64,000 bases of DNA, taken from Nymphaea colorata (Eukaryota; Streptophyta; Magnoliopsida; Nymphaeales; Nymphaeaceae). The stretch is from the NCBI RefSeq assembly GCF_008831285.2, contig NC_045149.1, positions 3,401,500 to 3,465,499 on the forward strand, written 5' to 3'. Below, in pieces: positions 1 to 9,848 of the stretch. The notes under the pieces are model-generated. The model did no database searches. It was not told the origin of the DNA and saw only the letters and a list, made by a program, of their open reading frames with translations. The position numbers were made by a program, and so were the translations under genes. Position 1 is the first letter of the stretch. Every line of letters starts with the position of its first letter.

Positions 1-790
1 CCTTAAGGAACAAATTTCAAGACAAAGCTATTCAATGTAGATTTGTTGGATATGTTGATGAATATAAAAGATTTCGATACTATGACCCAACAACCAAACG
101 TATCAAGACTTCAAGAAATGTTACTTTTGATGAGTATAATTTTGATAGTACTAACCAAATGCCTATGACTATTGAATCTTATGATCTCTGGATACGTACA
201 TAGTTATTCGAGTAGTTCCTATTTTAGAAAATGATGTGCCCCAGGGTGAAGATCAAGAGGGTCCAATGCAGTCATCTGATGTACCTCAGGTTGAAAATCA
301 AGAGGGTCCAATACAGACATCAATTGATCATGGAAGTAATAATGAAGAAGAAAACAACAATTCAAATCAGTATTCAGGTGTCCTTTACAATCGACAACTA
401 AGGAACAACCATGTTCACAGTCAAGAAGATAACATGCCTCATCTTAGAAGATCCCAACTCATTCACCATCATATTCACAGGTGGGTTAGCTATGATTATT
501 TATCTCTTGATTTTCAGCTATCATGACAAATGTTGGCAAGGAGGAAGAACCTATTTCATTTGATCAAGCATCAAAATCACCTCCTTGAAGAATGACTATG
601 AGGGAAGAAATTGATGCCTTGCATGAATGTGGAACATGGGAGATCGTTCCAAGGCCACACAGAAAGAACATAACAAGCTCTAAGTGGGTATACAAAATAA
701 AAAATAAACCTATGTCACATAAGTACAGGTATAGGTGTCAGTATGGGTGGTGGTACAAACTATATTTTCAAAAAACTTGGGTATGAGGAT
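1..790 (+). pseudogene. Ty1/copia pol fragment (integrase tail to start of RT)
   Basis: A decayed copia polyprotein enters from the left edge. The first 160 bases read as the region after the integrase core (CRFVGY, YDPTTK, then SRNVTFDE), which in copia elements links integrase to reverse transcriptase. After a stop-ridden linker, 592-700 reads MREEIDAL, GTWEIVPRP and SKWVYKIK, the conserved opening of copia reverse transcriptase. The frame breaks soon after, and the copy ends in a microsatellite at about 809. There are several stops and no catalytic RT motif, so it is non-functional. Family assignment is from motifs I recognise; the lineage is not resolved. Confidence 0.85.
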
Positions 791-806
791 ACGACTGAGA
801 TATAAA

Positions 807-808
<2 letters not shown>

Positions 809-892
<84 letters not shown>
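809..892. repeat. Compound microsatellite (AT)n(GT)n
   Basis: About 15 AT units run directly into about 26 GT units. It terminates the copia fragment on its left. The same AT-then-GT order recurs in four other places in the window. Confidence 0.97.
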
Positions 893-893
<1 letters not shown>

Positions 894-1240
894 TAGTCAC
901 TAATAACGTCTCAGAGTTTTAAACGACAAGGTTTTTCTCGGGTATAAGATTTTCGAATCTTCCATCTAGATCCAAAATCCAGCATGTTGAACAATGTCTC
1001 ATGACGTTCTATGTTCTTGTATTCTATGTTCTTGTAAACTATGTTGCAGAATTCTATGTTCTTTGTGATATGTGAGAAGTCTCTTATGATTCTGCAATTG
1101 AAGAGTCTTAGGGTTCAACAATTGTAACTGATTGAGGGTGTTATACATATGAGCTATGTAGACCATCCTGGTCACGGCCTCTTCTCCTCAGCCTCTCCTT
1201 GTCTCATTCTCTCTCTCTCTATCTTCCTGCATGAATACAA
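893..1240. other. Unassigned spacer, possibly LTR-derived
   Basis: No coding signal. The phrase TTCTATGTTCTTG occurs several times around 1006-1065, and a pyrimidine-rich tract sits at 1160-1225 just ahead of the next copia fragment. This could be the tail of an LTR, but no LTR ends or target-site duplication can be shown. Confidence 0.35.
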
Positions 1241-3050
1241 ATTTTTAGTTACACATTATTGGTACCAGAAAATTCTAACACTCATGCCCAAGAATGAAGA
1301 CCTTAAATCAGCAGTTGTGATGGTGGGAGAAACAGCCTCACTCCAAATGTGGCATCAAAGGATGTGGCATCTGTCGTTTAGAGTAGTTCAGCATGTGGTG
1401 AATAAATGGGGTTTGCCAACCCATCAAGAGAAAGACAATAATGTTTGTGAAGCATGCCAACAACTCATGCTCCACCCTTTGGTAATAGATCGCAGACTAT
1501 TAAACATTCCTTAGATTTAATATCTTCTGATGTTTGGGGACCAACACCAGTTCCATCTTTACAAGACATTATTCTTATGTTGCTTTCATTGATGGTTATT
1601 CTTGTTTCATATGGATCTATATCTTGAAGCATAAATCGAAAGTTCTTTCTATGTTCAAATATTTCCAACAATTGATCAAAAATAAATTAAGGTGTCGAAT
1701 GAAGGCCATGCAAAGTGATTGGGGAGGTGAATTTAGAGTTTTAGCAACTTTCTTAATGAAAATGAAATTGAGCACAGAACTATTTACCCTCACACACATG
1801 AGCAAGGAGGCAAGGTCAAATGATGCCATAGACATATAGTTGAAACCAGCCTTAGTCTTCTTGCTCATGCTCATTTACCATATAGATTTTGGGATTACTC
1901 TTTTCTCATGGTTTTTTTTTAACAGAATGCCATCACCCATTATTCAAATGAAGACTCCATCCTATTTGCCAATGAAAATGGAATTGAGCACAAAACTATT
2001 TAGTCTCACACGCATGAGCAAGCAAGCAAGGTTGAATGATGCCATAGACGTATAACTGAAACTGGCCTTGGTCTTCTTGCTCATGCTCATTTACCATATA
2101 GATTTTGGGATTACTCTTTTCTCACATTTCTTTATTTAACAGAAAGCCATCACCCATTATTCAAATGAAGACTCCATACTATTTGTTATTTGGGCAACAA
2201 CCAGATTATAAGAATGTAAGAGATTTTGGATGTGCATGTTATCCATATTTGTAGCCATATAATGCGCATAAACTAGAATTCAAAAGCAAGAAATGCCTCT
2301 TCTTGGGCTATAGTGAGCAACAACGTGGATACATCTGCTTTGATTTTGTCACTGAAGAATTTCTATAAGTCGACATGCTATCTTTAATGAGCACGAGTTT
2401 CCATACAAGGAGGAGCATATTATTCCCAACACTACATCTTCAACCACAACATCTCACATTCTTGAAATACTTTTTCTCCACCATGTCATATGAAAACCAC
2501 ACAAAATGAGTCCGATTTGACATCACCCATTGACCCTTCTCAAGATCCTATTTCACAAGCAAGTGAACCATTACAAGCTACTGAGTAAACTCCAAAGATT
2601 GAACCTCTACCTACTATCAATCTACCACCTAAGCCTCCTTCTCATCATGAAAACCCACAACCATCATCTACTCGACCACTACCATTTGGTGACTTGATCT
2701 CAGATTGGGTCACTAAAACCTAAAACCCTCCTGGCCACACAAGACCGAGCCACCTCTCTACTTGAAACCGTGCCCTCCTCCTTTACGCAAGTTGTGAAAC
2801 GTGATCATTGGAAGGCTGTGATGGCTGAAGAATATGCTGCATTGTTTCACAATAAAACCTAGTTTTGGTTCCTTCATCTCTTACTTATGACATCATTAGC
2901 TATAAATGGGTTTTCAAAATGAAAAAGAAATCTAATGGCTCTACTGAAAGATACAATGTGTGGTTGGTTGTGTGCGGGTTGACATAAGAATGTGGACTAC
3001 TTTGATACCTTTAGTCCAGTTGTGAAGGTATCAAAATTGGGAGTAATCAA
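1240..3050 (+). pseudogene. Ty1/copia pol fragment (pre-integrase, integrase, start of RT)
   Basis: A second copia copy, in several frames. 1290-1470 carries the zinc-binding pre-integrase segment (WHQRMWHLSF and later CEACQQ), followed by DVWGPTP at about 1531, FIDGYS, and QSDWGGEF at about 1720, which correspond to the first two Asp positions of the integrase core. The third (Glu) region is disrupted by a 216-bp duplication. 2185-2370 reads LLFGQQPDYKNVRDFGC and CLFLGYSEQQRGY, and 2805-3030 holds the start of RT (HWKAVMAEE) up to DTFSPVVK. It has many stops and frameshifts, and ends abruptly against an opposite-strand copia gag at about 3050. Confidence 0.88.
1755..2186 (+). repeat. 216-bp tandem duplication inside the copia integrase
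   Basis: Unit 1 is 1755-1970 and unit 2 is 1971-2186. Both run from the AATGAAAATG block through TTACCATATAGATTTTGGG to the ACTCCAT block. The period is 216 bp, which is 72 codons, so the reading frame is kept across the join. The units differ by scattered substitutions, so the duplication is not very recent. Confidence 0.92.
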
Positions 3051-3056
3051 ACCAGA

Positions 3057-4110
3057 CTAGGCTATAGATATAGAAGAACCATTTGTAGTTCTAAAGGGAC
3101 CAGAACGTGAGTGCCAATCTGTAAGAAAGTCTTCATTTGATGTCACATGACATGAGGCACCTAAATCAAGAAGCCAATTAAAATTCATATAAGATATACC
3201 TGTAAAAGCATCACCTGAAGGACATATAGATGAAGTGGAGGCAGCTAATTCACTATGAGCCAGGAGTTGTTGAATATTCTCAAGAACGTTGGCATGTGAC
3301 AAATGATTCTTATCTCCAAAAGAAGAGACTTCTTTTTGTTGCAACATTGTCACACCCTTCTCATCATTCTTCTTTTCCTCTCCGGATGAACTAGCAATAT
3401 AAACTCCTCTCTTCTTCTTTAAAACTGGGCAATTGAACTTCATATGACCCAATTCTTTACATAATTGCATCGAATGTTGCTCATATCTTTTCTTCTTTCG
3501 ATAGGTCTCTCATTGTCTCCTTTTTCACCATAAGTTTTGGTTACGGCGAGAACTGATTCTTGTGCACTCTTACCTCCTAAGGACTTATTCCCGGTCTCCT
3601 CGGCCATGAACTCAGACACTGCTTGACCCAAAGAGGCCAAAATTTGACGGTGTAGGATTCCAACTTATGCTTTCGAATTTTGTCCTTAAAGCCATCAGAA
3701 AATCTATAACATGTTGCTGTTCTCTTGCATCTGCTTCAAGTTTTCTACATTTTTGAACACTCTTTACACTTTGCACACCTTACGTTAGGCAACATTATAG
3801 CAAGATCTCTGATACTTGTTCAAATTTTACAAAGAAAGCTTGACTAGACTCATCCCCTTGCCATAAACTTCTCAAATCTTGCTCCAACTTATACCTTCTT
3901 GCCCAGATTGACTACACATACATCAACCTAAGATAATCATAAATATCTAGAGTACACTCAAATTTGGCTATACTTAAAGCGATATTACGTTTCATTGCTC
4001 CAAGTAACCATGACTTGACTTTGGAATTATTTTTATCCCATTCACCAAAAGCTGTCTCAAAGTCTTCATCATGTTGCCTAATGCAAGGTTTGGCTCCTAA
4101 TTCTGTCTCA
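3057..4110 (-). pseudogene. Ty1/copia gag and protease fragment
   Basis: Read on the minus strand this is a copia gag. NSKVKSWLLGAMKRNIA and YDYLRLMYV (about 4030-3910) match the copia gag core, and LEADAREQQHVIDFLMAL follows near 3720. A decayed zinc knuckle (CKELGHMKFNC, about 3465-3430) comes next, then the protease motif WLLDLGASCHVTSN at about 3180-3140. The usual D-S/T-G-A of copia protease is D-L-G-A here. It is frameshifted between gag and protease and has no LTR. At its N-terminal side it is fused to a gypsy fragment, and at its C-terminal side it abuts the plus-strand copia copy. Confidence 0.85.
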
Positions 4111-4850
4111 ATTCTATGGTCCACTGTGAATACATCTGCAAATGATGCGCCACAAGTTGTAGAACCAGCAGAGTAGCCTGCAGGTTTAGTAGCCTCCTCC
4201 TTAACTGGAGGAGGTTGCATTGCTAACAAGAGGTGCATTCGAACCGTTTGACGGCTGAACTTATTCAATTGATGCTCCACTTTCATTGGCTGCACATCCG
4301 GATGAGCAACTTGCAGCACAATCTTCCCCTAGTCCCCTTGAAATTTCATCTTCATCTTTATGAAGTTCCACTCCACGTTCCCCAACTGTTTCAACCACTG
4401 CATTCCCAGTACTGTATCTACCCCTCCCATGGCCGATGGGTATAGCTCTACTTGAAAATGCTGCTGCCTTTGTATCTCAATGGTTTCCTGCGGACACTTC
4501 CCTTTGCAAATGAGAGAACTCCCATTGCTAACTATGACTTTAAACTCTAGTTGCTCCTTTTTAACACAGCTGCATACTTTTGCAGTTTTTCCCACACACG
4601 AAATTGTGTGTGGATCCAGTATCAACCAGAATGTTCACTGGTGTTCCCTTGCACTCGCATAACCTGCGGGATGTCATCTCCAATAAGTGCATGTAGGGAA
4701 ATTTCAAGTGTTGGCAGATCCCCCAACTTATCAGCGCCGTTGATCTCATCGCTTCCTTCCACATCTTCATTGTTTTCGTCATTCCACAAGATACAGATGT
4801 AATTTTTTGTCACACATGGCTTGGGTCCCAGCATTCATCACAATGAAAAC
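4110..4850 (-). pseudogene. Ty3/gypsy gag zinc knuckle and protease fragment
   Basis: Minus strand. From 4850 leftwards a zinc-knuckle-like stretch reads CFHCDECWDPSHVC. The retroviral-type aspartic protease follows: NILVDTGSTHNFV at about 4640-4600, then VDTVLGMQWLKQLG and KMKMKF at about 4420-4335. DTGSTHNF and the GMQWL block are diagnostic of gypsy gag-pro. An FADVF motif near 4150 resembles the segment just before gypsy RT, but the RT itself is missing and copia gag sequence takes over by about 4100. The piece is broken by frameshifts; its left join makes a gypsy-copia chimera. Confidence 0.85.
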
Positions 4851-5220
4851 AAAGGCTAGGAACCAGGACAATCATCTCATTAAAGCCTCCCTTTATAAGC
4901 CCTTGAAGATCCCTCACAATCTTCGATACAGGACTAAACTTTTGGGGTGTTACAATCCACCCCCCTTAAGGCACACGCGTCCGCGTGTGTGGGACCCCAG
5001 GTCCGAGTGTTGAACCGGCTCTGATACCACTATAACAACCCAACCCACTCCTGGGCTCGAGCCCCTAGTTCGGCGGATCCCAACCCGCCCCCTAGCAGTT
5101 TCGGGTCCAACCTCAAAAAGGCTAGGAACCAGGACAATCATCTCATTAAAGCCTCCCTTTATAAGCCCTTGAAGATCCCTCACAATCTTCGATACGGGAC
5201 TAAACTTCTGTGGTGTTACA
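4851..5220 (-). mobile_element. TRIM element, 3' LTR truncated (copy 2)
   Basis: Minus strand. The 5' LTR is 5031-5220 and begins TGTAACACC at 5220. Immediately inside it lies TGGTATCAGAGCCGG (5029-5012), a match to the primer-binding site for initiator tRNA-Met. A very short interior ends in a purine tract (CCTTAAGGGGGG, about 4972-4960). A second LTR copy starts at 4954 but stops at about 4851, where gypsy gag sequence begins. LTR, PBS, interior and purine tract line up with the complete copy at 57461-57874. It has no coding capacity. The outer end of the 5' LTR has TGT, but its inner end is TATA rather than CA. Confidence 0.88.
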
Positions 5221-6965
5221 GTGTACCCCACTATGTTGTCATTCACTCCCACGGTCAGTATGAGGAACTTCTCTTCAGCAATACAGCCTTTGCCGCTTGC
5301 ACTTCAATATGCAGATCGTGCAACCTTGCGACAAACGCTCGAGAAAATAACACGAGAAATATATTTTCTTTTTCTTTTATATAATAACATGATTTTTTCA
5401 TTTTTTTTACTCAAAATTAACAAGAGAACTAGTCATTGAGAAATTCAAAGAAACAGGAGACAAAATTTTTTTTGCGTCAACTGAATAGGTCATTGTTGTA
5501 CTAGATTTTGTTGATTGCTCATTATAAAGAGACCTTGGTCCCTACGTGCAGATATCGACTTTCAGAGTGAAAAAAGAAAGTTGCCAATGTTTCAAGCGAA
5601 CTTCAGGACACTCCTTAAATCGATGAATCAGAGAGCTCAAGTCATCCGAAACTACTCACAAACTGTATATTGTTTCAGAGGGTGAATCGTAATGTGAGAG
5701 AGAGATATGATTACCTGTGGTGGAGAGGCGCAGCACCTGCAGCAAGACTGTGATGAGAAATTTGTGGTAAAGCAGCGAGATTGCAACAAGAGGTTTGTGG
5801 GAAAAGGGAGGCTAGACTATGAGGAGAGAAGAAAGGGTTGCACGCCGATGGAGGAGGTGTTCCAATTAAGAAAGTTTTTTTGCGTTCTCAGATGACCGAT
5901 GAACGTTGTGCCCTCGGCAGTTCATTTTCAGGAAAAAGGCATTGCTGAATTCCCTTCTTCAACGGTTTTATCCCATGAACGTAAGGTTAGTATAAGGAAA
6001 ACCCTATACCGGTGACATTTTTCAGTGCTATTGCCAAACTATAGCTTCCTTCCGCTATGATCACCGTTGTCGTTTCCCTTTGCAGTGGAAGTGGGCTGGC
6101 CGGTATGGTTAATCTATCGATCCAGTTCATTTACTGCCCCTATAGTGTTTAATAAAAAAACAAAATACACCTTTATACAAGTGGGTGATATTTCAGTGGT
6201 TATGAAAGCTTTATAAATTGTACAACAATAAAATTTATATATGTCAGTTAATTAATTAAACAGGTGGTGATTTTCACAAAAAATTATACAATGAAGAAGA
6301 ATATACGAAACAAAGTTAAATAGATAAAAAGGATGGAATGATTTTAAACAGATAAAACAGAGTAAGCTTATTGCTCACAATCCGTCAATTTCTATCTACT
6401 ACACTATTTTCATTTTTTAGTGGCAGATCTGTCATTCAAGAAAGGTGCCATATTTCACCTTTCCAAGTTCGTCTTTCTGCAAAGATTTCTTTAGGTAGCG
6501 TTTGAATGGCAACCTAAAACTATGTTTTTTTAAAGCAAAACCTGGTTTTGCTTCCAAAATCAAACTTTGATTGTATTTGGATGACATGAAAAATGAGTTT
6601 GACCAAAACTCAATGTCCCCAAAACTTGGTTTTACAAAAATGTGATATTTTTGCTATTTGGCATCCAAGCATTGTCATAATCTACGCCGAGTGGTCCGAT
6701 ACAATGGTTTTCGTATATGGGCTGGTATGGACCTTGCATCAGCCCTATCACCCAATAGGGCTTCAACATTCATGCGTGTTGGTAGTTTCGGGTGCAGCCC
6801 TACTTGTCCCTTTTATTAGCAAACAATGAAAGAATATATGAAAATTAAATAAAAATAAAACAGGAATAAAAAAATATCTAAAACTTTGTCGAGGCTTGCC
6901 CTTCGAGGGCTGCATAAATGGAATTCGTCTCACATCTGCATCGAGTTAATAGATGCTTTTATACA
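5221..6965. other. Non-coding stretch, nothing recognised
   Basis: I see no protein family, RNA gene or complete repeat here. It is AT-rich with homopolymer runs around 5355-5420 and 7370-7560. One 62-codon open frame (5707-5895) lacks recognisable motifs and I do not regard it as a gene. Confidence 0.5.
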
Positions 6966-6969
6966 GCTT

Positions 6970-7350
6970 TAAGCCTGGGCATCTGGTTGGTCGGCCTGGC
7001 CTGATAAGGAGTCGAGCTTGAGCCGGCCCGACACTCGAAATCTAGGCTTGGCCCGGCCTGACCATTAAAACTCGAGCCCCAGCCCGGCTCGACCTCGGCC
7101 TAATTAAATTAAAAATATATTTTTAATATAAATAATATACAAATATAATTAATAATTGTAAAATATTATATTTACATATAAATTAATAAAGTAAATATTA
7201 AAAAATTATGGGGCCCACCCAAACTTATCGGGCCCAACCGAGTTGGCTCGATAAATTATCGGGCCGGCTTGGTGCCCTTTTTTCCGAGCCTAGGTTTGAG
7301 TGGGGCTGGGTTCCAGGTACCCACCGGTGGCCCGGTGTCCATCCTTAATC
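6970..7350. repeat. Possible non-autonomous DNA transposon with GGCCCGGCC-rich arms
   Basis: Two G/C-rich arms, 6975-7100 and 7205-7345, are packed with GGCCCGGC and GGGCCC words and flank a very AT-rich core (7105-7200). Arm-core-arm blocks of this type are common dispersed repeats in plants. Terminal inverted repeats and a target-site duplication are not clear enough to prove a transposon. Confidence 0.4.
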
Positions 7351-8110
7351 TCGTCAACTGCAATGATAGCCATAAATATCGTTTTTAGGATTTTATATGG
7401 TGATTTTTTTGGTTTAAAATGATATTTTTTTTGGAAAAAATAATAAATTTTTAAAATAATTAATCTTAGAAGAAAAAGGTGGTCAAAATCTTAAAAATAA
7501 AATACGAAAAATGTAAAAATAAAAATAAGAAAAAACATGAAAAAAAATATAAAAACAAAGAAAAACCATGTTTTTTTCAATGTTTTTGCCTTTCTTTCTT
7601 GGCTGACCAGTTTTCAATCATTTTTCTTTTGAAAAAAATCGGGTTTTCTGGTTGCAATTGCTGAAAATACATTTGCTTGTTGCCTCCATATATGCCAGAC
7701 ATGCAACGATCGTGTCTCCAGCATCTTCTTGCCACTATGAGGGTGGCTGACGAAGAGGTGACCTTCCCCATTATCGACGCTGCTGCCATCCCTTTGCTGA
7801 AATGGAGATACCTCCGAAGCAATTTTCGACGGTCCACAAGTTCGTTGCAAGAGAGCTCCAATGATTGAAAAATGGGATCGGAGATACAGTCTGTTACTCT
7901 GATAGCCGGCGACGGATTGTAGTGGCATCAGGAAATCCCTATCTGCCATGCAATTTGGAGGCATTGTAGGATGATCGTGGCCATCGACGCCAGAGCTCTG
8001 TGTCAACCACCGGTCGGTGGCAAAACAATCAAACAATTCGTGCAAATTTGTTTTCGCACGACCAATAAGGTAAGTACCATAGACTGGTATACAGGGCATC
8101 CTTACGTCTT
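7351..8110. other. Unassigned; stop-poor stretch ending in a splice-donor-like site
   Basis: 7677-8067 is relatively GC-balanced and stop-poor on both strands, and ends in AAGGTAAGTACC, a near-perfect plant 5' splice site at about 8067-8070. The plus-strand translation has no domain I recognise and contains stops at 7866 and after. It could be a decayed first exon or leader of a host gene, or simply chance. The 161-codon minus-strand frame (7614-8099) also has no recognisable motif. Confidence 0.25.
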
Positions 8111-8117
8111 AACCAAA

Positions 8118-8125
8118 ATCTCTCT

Positions 8126-8163
<38 letters not shown>
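8118..8163. repeat. (CT)n microsatellite
   Basis: An almost pure CT run with one interruption, followed by a short C run. Confidence 0.95.
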
Positions 8164-8446
8164 CCTTGTCATATAGAGGCAACCCTAGCTATGTGTTGTG
8201 CCTATTTGCAAGGCCTTTTCATTGTTGTTACAAGGATTGATCGAAGGTTTGAGCTTTTAGGCATGTATAACAATCAGGATCATTTCCCTTTATGATGTGT
8301 AGGTGTCATGAAAGAGATCCTTTTCAATGTGTTTCTGTTTGAATTTGAAGTTGGCCTCATAATGCTGTTCCTCGTTGGGATTCTGTAGATCTTTCACAAG
8401 TATTGGAATTTGCTTTGTGACAATGATTTTGATGTTTCTCATCTAA

Positions 8447-8928
8447 GGGCCTGTTTGGTTGGAGGGAAAGGGAAGGAAAGGGACGGATTGAGCAATCCCT
8501 CCTTTGTTTGGTTGACTAACTAAAGAGGAGGGAAAGGGAGGGAAAAGGGCAAAGTGTGTTTGGTTGAGAGGGGAGGGAAAGGGAAGGGAGGGAAAGGAAA
8601 GGATTGTGTAGTATAAATGCAATCCCTCTCAAATCGGACGGATTGGGAAGGAAAGGAAAGGAAGAGAGGAACAAAGTGTTGACTGCCCACAATACCCCTT
8701 CCTTCACGTTCTTAATTTTTTAAACATTTTGACTGTTAAGGATATTATTGTAAAGTATTAACCTTTCCTTTCCTTTCCTTTCTTTTGTATCCAAACAAGC
8801 TTTTTAATCACTTCTTTCCTTTCCTTTCCATTCCATTCATTTCCCTTCCCTTTCTCTTCCCTTTCCTTTCCTTTCCCTCCCTTTCCATCCCTTCCTTTCC
8901 CTCCCTTTCCCTCCTACCAAACAGGCCC
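8447..8928. mobile_element. Tourist-like (PIF/Harbinger) MITE, 482 bp
   Basis: The element starts GGGCCTGTTTGGTTGGAGGG and ends with the complementary CCAAACAGGCCC preceded by CCCTCCTA, giving long terminal inverted repeats made largely of GGAAAGG units. It is flanked on both sides by TAA (8444-8446 and 8929-8931), the 3-bp target preferred by PIF/Harbinger transposases. GGGCCTGTTTGGT is a familiar terminus of plant Tourist-like MITEs. There is no transposase; the open frame on its minus strand is a by-product of the purine/pyrimidine bias. Confidence 0.9.
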
Positions 8929-9035
8929 TAAACTTCTAATGCATTACAACATGCATGGTGTTAAGCAGCATCCTCGAGAGAGTCATTTGTTTTTTCTAGT
9001 TTCTAGTGATTCTGTATCAATCTCCAATTTTCTCT

Positions 9036-9117
9036 TGTTAATAGAATGAGTAAAGAGGATCTTTAATCTTCTCAAGAACAAACTCGGCCTCCAGCAGCGG
9101 CTCGGTTTGAGGGGGAA
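9036..9117 (+). mobile_element. Stub of an upstream copia unit in tandem
   Basis: 9036-9060 repeats the first 25 bases of the LTR that starts at 9118 (one mismatch). 9061-9117 repeats the last internal bases before the 3' LTR, including the purine tract GAGGGGGAA that primes plus-strand synthesis. The intervening LTR body and interior are missing. So the sequence immediately left of the 5' LTR is what normally lies left of a 3' LTR. Confidence 0.85.
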
Positions 9118-9382
9118 TGTTAATGGAATGAGTAAAGAGGATAAAGACGATGAATCAGATAGAGAGAAAAATGGCAACCAGAAATTGGAAAAACGCATGA
9201 GGCTGGTAACAGAAGATTGTATGAGAAAGGAAGAAAAATCAGAAGATATGCAAAGGCGACAATCATGGGATCAGATGGAGATTTCATCTAATCTAGGCAA
9301 GAACAATCTTGCCTATGATAATACGTAATTGTTTTGCCTATAAAAGGGACTCGACTCCAGCATTGTAAATCATCTTCTTACA
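9118..9382 (+). mobile_element. 5' LTR of copia element (265 bp of homology)
   Basis: Starts TGTTAATGG and matches the LTR at 14079-14344 at well over 90% by eye. Homology ends in TTCTTACA here and TTCTTATCA there. The following bases do not resemble a tRNA-Met primer-binding site, so the true inner edge may have been altered. Confidence 0.88.
9339..9347 (+). promoter_or_regulatory. LTR TATA box
   Basis: TATAAAAGG lies about 45 bases before the end of LTR homology. It is conserved at 14300-14308 in the 3' LTR, as expected for the element's RNA polymerase II promoter. Confidence 0.6.
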
Positions 9383-9848
9383 ACTGCTGGATCGAGATAG
9401 GTACTCTCGCCACTAGCCCCTCATCTGGGTCGCCTTCTCCTCCTTCGTCTGAGCGCCATTCGGTGGAGGAAACTGTGTGAGTCTTCCACTAGGATCACCC
9501 TCACGATGTTTCTGCTATTTACGGCGAAACGTTCCACTTCTTGTTGCTAAAACAGAGGGGAAACAGAGGCAGAACAGAGGAAGTTCTGCATGTCTGTTCA
9601 CGACAGCGTTTATTGCTGGCGTTGTTTAAAATCGACCACTCTAACTATCGAGCCAGAGTCCAAATGTTTCCTGAACGAGTGCAGATTCTTCCAGTGCATC
9701 TGCAGATTTTTTGGCACTTTATAGCAGCAGCGCTTGAATTTTAAAGCGCCCCTGGTTATGAAATAGGGCAAAGAGAGCCGCTTGTGTTTTTCGCCTCTCT
9801 ATTTTCAAAACCGGCGTTATCTTTATAGACGGCTGGAATCGTTCTTCA
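9383..9848 (+). other. Untranslated leader of copia element
   Basis: The 466 bases between the 5' LTR and the gag start have no coding similarity. This is the place for the primer-binding site and packaging region. I cannot identify a convincing primer-binding site. Confidence 0.55.

Noticed and set aside
7614-8099. 161-codon minus-strand frame
   Set aside because: No recognisable domain, no conserved start context, and an equally open opposite strand; insufficient for a gene.
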